6,235 nucleotides of DNA from contig MGER01000061.1 of the NCBI GenBank assembly GCA_001791465.1, positions 1,166 to 7,400 on the forward strand, in the 5' to 3' direction. Both the position numbers and the translations under genes were made by a program. Each line of letters opens with the position of its first letter. Position 1 is the first letter of the stretch. Source of the DNA: Candidatus Uhrbacteria bacterium RIFCSPLOWO2_02_FULL_49_11. GTDB lineage: Bacteria; Patescibacteriota; Patescibacteriia; 2-02-FULL-49-11. This document shows, one piece after another, positions 3,684 to 6,235 of the stretch. The notes under the pieces were generated by a model. The model was given only the letters and a program-made list of their open reading frames with translations. It had not been told where the DNA came from and searched no databases.

Positions 3684-4562
3684 ATGTCGAGTGTGAAAGA
3701 GTTCATCGCGCAGTTTGATGACCATAATCCTGATTGGTCACAGGCGCCGGAGGGGTTCCCACATTGTGATTTGGCTGGATTGAGTTCGAGCGAAGTAGGA
3801 ACGTTCTTGCGAACTAAAACCGTGTGGGAATTATCGCGGCCAGAGCGTCCGCCACAGCGATCGCGGGTGTGGCAGGATCCGGAAGGATATCGTTACCTGG
3901 TGCAGTGGTCGAATACAGTGTTGTTGCGATATTTGGTTCGTCTTGAGACTGATGCGTTGCCGAAATCTGAATATCGGCGCAAAGCGCAGGTGGACGACGC
4001 CGCGAGGAGTACAGTACGGAATATCGAGGAGGGCTACAAGCGAGCGACGACGCGGGAATATTTGGATTTTATAGGCTACAGTCAAGGGAGTTTGGAGGAA
4101 GTAAGGGGCGATGTCAGGGAACTCACGGAAGACGGGTTGCTTGCGTCGCGGCCGGAATCGAGTCTGGGCAAGATAGGTATTGATCTCGGAGAGCTGCACC
4201 GAGCCTTACAGGGGAGTAAGGGACAGCACAGGACGGCAGAGGCGACAGATGGCGCTAAAGGAGATTATAGGGGAATAGAGGAAGATAGGGAGGGGAGCGG
4301 AGCCCAGAAGAGGACGGGTAGCGGCAGGACGGTTAGGTGTTTCGAGAAAGATTTTTCGTACCGTCCTTTAACGATCCTTTATCCGCCTTTAACCAAAATC
4401 ACCGCGAACGACTTGAGTTATGAGATATTCTTTGAGCTTATCAATAAGACAGACTGGTTGTTGCGGAAACTTGTTGCCTCATTGGAAAAGAAATTAGATG
4501 GCGAGCAGAAATGGTATCAGATTGAGCAAGCGCGGATTCGTGACAAGTTTCGGAAGAAGTGA
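3684..4562 (+). CDS. Four-helix-bundle protein (23S rRNA intervening-sequence/suffix-domain type) with low-complexity insertion
   Basis: The 292-residue product has a four-helix-bundle core of the family first known from 23S rRNA intervening sequences. RYLVQWSNTVLLRYLVRLET (70-89) is helix 1, AQVDDAARSTVRNIEEGYKR (101-120) carries the conserved R-xx-NIEEG signature, and EYLDFIGYSQGSLEEVRGDV (125-144) is helix 3. A final helix, LSYEIFFELINKTDWLLRKL, spans about 244-263 and leads to the C-terminus. Between them residues 177-240 are a Gly/Arg/Glu-rich insertion from purine-rich DNA ending in a CCTTTA-rich tract, unlike the rest and probably non-structural. The biochemical role of this family is not established; it is expanded in CPR genomes. 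The AAAGG ahead of the ATG supports the start. No - strand RNA unit follows, unlike the four upstream cargos; an R relic begins directly after the TGA. Confidence 0.75.
   Translation: MSSVKEFIAQFDDHNPDWSQAPEGFPHCDLAGLSSSEVGTFLRTKTVWELSRPERPPQRSRVWQDPEGYRYLVQWSNTVLLRYLVRLETDALPKSEYRRKAQVDDAARSTVRNIEEGYKRATTREYLDFIGYSQGSLEEVRGDVRELTEDGLLASRPESSLGKIGIDLGELHRALQGSKGQHRTAEATDGAKGDYRGIEEDREGSGAQKRTGSGRTVRCFEKDFSYRPLTILYPPLTKITANDLSYEIFFELINKTDWLLRKLVASLEKKLDGEQKWYQIEQARIRDKFRKK
4326..4367. repeat. Nested inverted repeat and CCTTTA tract inside the four-helix gene
   Basis: AGGACGGT (4326-4333) pairs with ACCGTCCT (4360-4367), and inside it CGAGAA (4343-4348) pairs with TTTTCG (4353-4358) with one wobble. 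Just beyond, CCTTTA recurs three times at 4365-4389 with about 11-base spacing. These lie in the low-complexity insertion of the protein, suggesting that a repeat-derived segment was taken into the reading frame. Confidence 0.5.
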
Positions 4563-4564
4563 GG

Positions 4565-4674
4565 CATGTCCTGGCGTTTTTGAAGCACATTTTGATCGAA
4601 TAAGTTTGCTCATCGTAAGTCCGTGAATGGAAAGCGCGGGGCGGGGCTGGTCGTTCTCACATTAAGCAATGAAA
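4565..4674 (+). pseudogene. R-family relic
   Basis: From 4565 the DNA reads HVLAFLKHILIE and then TAA (4601-4603), matching the central R peptide. At 4644-4674 GGCTGGTCGTTCTCACATTA and AGCAATGAA match the R codons for LVVLTLSNE. The 40 bases between are unrelated and the C-terminal tail is missing. It starts 2 bases after the four-helix gene's stop. Confidence 0.55.
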
Positions 4675-4788
4675 TAAAGGAGAAGTAAAGAAGGAAGATA
4701 GACGAGGATAGGGAATATAAAGAAAAAATTATAGGGGTGTATGACCAGCGTAAGGATATTTATCGTATCGGAATTTCAATGTTTTGTT
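4675..4788 (+). other. Purine-rich spacer; no convincing gene
   Basis: 4672-4735 is A/G-rich with TAAAGGAG, like 3601-3683. An ORF of 27 codons (4741-4824) has AGGGGTG just ahead of its ATG but runs into the repeat at 4789 and shows no recognisable motif; it could be a truncated cargo gene. Nothing else can be supported here. Confidence 0.35.
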
Positions 4789-4848
4789 GTAGCGTGGCAG
4801 CTTGTCTGCCACACGATCGGTTGAGTCGGAGACAAGCTCCGACGCTAC
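4789..4848. repeat. Two-armed inverted repeat (cloverleaf-like)
   Basis: The outer arms GTAGC (4789-4793) and GCTAC (4844-4848) enclose two 7-bp hairpins: GTGGCAG/CTGCCAC with loop CTTGT (4794-4812) and GTCGGAG/CTCCGAC with loop ACAAG (4825-4843). The two loops are each other's reverse complement, so the element is an inverted pair of related hairpins, GTAGCGT-stem-CTTGT-stem. It resembles a MITE or REP-type doublet. No T tract follows on either strand. On the - strand a TTGACA (4887-4882) with a weak TTTATT 18 bases on lies just upstream, echoing the RNA units to the left. Confidence 0.75.
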
Positions 4849-4886
4849 GGAGTTGTTAATAAATGCCGAAGGCTTAATTTGTGTCA

Positions 4887-4996
4887 AGGCCGGGATCGAG
4901 TCTCGCCGGCATCGGAGTTGATCTTGGTGAATTCAATCGGGCTTTAGGCATCAGGTGGAGCAGGCGCGCATTCGCGAGAAGTTTCAGAATAAGTAA
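4887..4996 (+). pseudogene. Deletion remnant of a second four-helix-bundle gene
   Basis: In frame from 4887 the DNA reads RPGSSLAGIGVDLGEFNRAL and GI, matching residues 157-177 of the protein at 3684-4562 (RPESSLGKIGIDLGELHRALQG). After a frameshift at 4953-4954 it reads VEQARIREKFQNK and TAA (4994-4996), matching that protein's last residues. Both the low-complexity insertion and the final helix are absent, and everything before the fragment is gone. It shows that at least two copies of this family existed here. Confidence 0.65.
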
Positions 4997-5008
4997 GGTG
5001 AGAAGAAT

Positions 5009-5014
5009 TATGAT
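5009..5014 (+). promoter_or_regulatory. Possible -10 box for the gene at 5040
   Basis: TATGAT lies 25 bases before the ATG at 5040 in an otherwise AT-rich stretch, which would give a short leader. No convincing -35 box is found 16-18 bases upstream, and no Shine-Dalgarno sequence precedes the ATG. Confidence 0.3.
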
Positions 5015-5039
5015 ACACTAATTAAAAGCATTTATATTT

Positions 5040-6235
5040 ATGGCAGATCCTGTAGATAAAACCCACATTGGCGAGCTCGTCGTCCGTGACGCGGATGGCC
5101 GTTTCAAGGTGCTTAAAAACGGCGTGTTGGAGGATTGGGATGCGTCACTTGCCTCACAAGATGGCCGCGTGAAGCGCATGAATATGGAACGGATTCCTGC
5201 GCCCGTAGGCGCCTCTCTCGTCCCTCCCGCAGTTCCACGCATCGTTTCAAGCCTCCCTGCGCACTCTCCGGCGCCTCCTGCGTCTCTTGGTTCTGTCCCA
5301 AAGCCGGTCGCCCGTTATTATGTGGATGTGAGCGATGAAGAAGAGGTTGACGGGTATCGGCAGACGGGAGATAAAGATCGTAGAGATAAAATTCACGAGC
5401 TCGCAAATAAAAAGGCGGACGAGATATTGAAGTCATCCGGTCTCACGGTTGACCGGGAGGTGCGTCCCCGGCTCGCGCGCGTGATTATTTCCCGGCTTAA
5501 AGACATCAGGGATCTTATTGAAACCAAAGAAGTGCTGATGCGGCCGCGGGATTTGGGGGGCGTGAACATGGATAACGCGTCCGCGAATACGCTCCTCCAG
5601 CTCATAGAAGAGCGGCGGCCTGCATTTGAAGATGAGGTGCGGGGAGTGAAAGCGACGCCTGCCCTTGCCAATTTACATCTCGCTCCTCCCATCCTCACAC
5701 CAGTGAAAACTGAAGCGATCCCTCCAAAACAGCTTCCACCGCCACCGCCGCTCGTGGTCAAGGAACCGCGGCCGTTCATCCATCCGTCATACAAAGCAGA
5801 AGAATTAAGAAGCGAGAAGCAAGAATCAAGAGCTCCTCTCGCGCCGTCGTCGCCTCCGCCTCCTCCTAAGATGCCAATCGCGGAATTGCGCCCCACGGTT
5901 ACTGACGTGCGCACCGTGCGCAGGGTGATGGGCCCGATCGACGAGCTCAAGACCATAACTGTAGAGGATTTCCGCCGTTTGGGTACGACGGTGCCCATGA
6001 TGGCGGCAAAAGTGGTGGAAAAGATAGAATTGCTCGCCGATGAGTCGCTTTTGAAGAGAAACGAGGGATTGGTGGCGTGGAAATCCTCTCCCCTCCACTT
6101 GCTTTATTTGGCGGTCGGCGCAGAGAGCCTGGAGAAAAGCATGGACGTGGCGCACGTGATCGAAGAACATACAAAGAAAAATCATCAAGTCTTCACCAAG
6201 GAAGAATTTGACGCTATTGCGGACATCAACCGAAA
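5040..6235 (+). CDS. Proline-rich hypothetical protein, 3' end beyond window
   Basis: The frame opens at ATG 5040 and stays open for 398 codons to the window edge, overriding the shorter frames on both strands. Three parts are visible. Residues 1-50 form a small charged domain (HIGELVVRDADGRFKVLKNG). Residues 95-205 are helical and highly charged (DKDRRDKIHELANKKADEIL, LARVIISRLKDIRDLIETKE). Residues 295-398 form a second helical region beginning GPIDELKTITVEDFRRLG and including KVVEKIELLADESLLKRNEG and SPLHLLYLAVGAESLEKSMD. They are joined by proline-rich linkers at about 52-90 and 205-280, including PPPPP runs (233-237, 272-276). No signal peptide or membrane segment is present, so a cytoplasmic multidomain or scaffold protein is likely. 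I do not recognise the family. Codon use is richer in G and C than in the array genes, and the gene shows no decay, consistent with native chromosome. Confidence 0.8.
   Translation, partial: MADPVDKTHIGELVVRDADGRFKVLKNGVLEDWDASLASQDGRVKRMNMERIPAPVGASLVPPAVPRIVSSLPAHSPAPPASLGSVPKPVARYYVDVSDEEEVDGYRQTGDKDRRDKIHELANKKADEILKSSGLTVDREVRPRLARVIISRLKDIRDLIETKEVLMRPRDLGGVNMDNASANTLLQLIEERRPAFEDEVRGVKATPALANLHLAPPILTPVKTEAIPPKQLPPPPPLVVKEPRPFIHPSYKAEELRSEKQESRAPLAPSSPPPPPKMPIAELRPTVTDVRTVRRVMGPIDELKTITVEDFRRLGTTVPMMAAKVVEKIELLADESLLKRNEGLVAWKSSPLHLLYLAVGAESLEKSMDVAHVIEEHTKKNHQVFTKEEFDAIADINR

Noticed and set aside
3684..4562. A genuine rRNA intervening sequence
   Set aside because: The protein family is named after such insertions, but no 23S rRNA sequence flanks the gene here.
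4741..4824. 27-codon ORF with a plausible ribosome binding site
   Set aside because: Too short, no motif, and its end is made by the inverted repeat; noted only as a possible truncated cargo.
5135..5338. 67-residue + strand frame
   Set aside because: Overlaps the 5040 gene in another frame, with an Arg/Cys/Ser-rich composition typical of an out-of-frame reading.
5393..5998. 201-residue - strand frame, rich in G and S
   Set aside because: Opposite the continuous + frame from 5040; its Gly runs mirror the Pro-rich linkers of the + strand protein.

Overview
The window looks like accessory DNA from a Patescibacteria/CPR (Parcubacteria-type) genome. This rests on gene content: a four-helix-bundle protein of the 23S rRNA intervening-sequence type with an expanded low-complexity middle, small orphan genes, very short spacers and palindromic intergenic repeats. 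All convincing genes read on the + strand and use the standard code (both TAA and TGA act as stops). No tRNA, rRNA, CRISPR array or transposase is visible.

Layout. Positions 1-3460 form a modular array. A unit reads: (R) a copy or relic of a small gene whose product ends in a GEEEY-x-HLxYGDLxTGxFxW signature; then a variable cargo gene on the + strand starting 2-24 bases later; then, convergent on the - strand, a compact transcription unit made of a TTGACA promoter with an extended -10 box, about 60-95 nt of strongly folding sequence, and a terminator-like hairpin with a T tract ending at the cargo stop codon. The four cargos are a DUF3800 protein (232-804), a small RNase H-like candidate (1087-1533), a NYN/PIN-fold protein (1909-2439) and a second member of the same RNase H-like candidate family (2896-3345). 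The four - strand RNAs differ in sequence but share the architecture. Three of the R copies (upstream of the first three cargos) carry the same 32-bp palindromic element at the same internal site.

Positions 3460-5000 continue the pattern in a decayed form: an R relic, a four-helix-bundle gene (3684-4562) with no RNA unit behind it, another R relic, purine-rich filler, a two-armed inverted repeat (4789-4848) and a deletion remnant of a second four-helix-bundle gene (4887-4996). From 5040 to the window end runs a different, ordinary-looking gene: a proline-rich hypothetical protein, 398 codons and still open, apparently chromosomal and unrelated to the array.

How the parts may work together: each nuclease-fold cargo is paired with its own promoter-driven structured RNA in convergent orientation. 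That pairing is read directly from the sequence. Any ribonucleoprotein, toxin-antitoxin or defence function is inference. As far as I recall, DUF3800 genes have been linked to nearby candidate structured RNAs in published motif surveys, so the first unit may have precedent; I did not recognise the extension to NYN and the small DQS/DREY family, nor the array itself.
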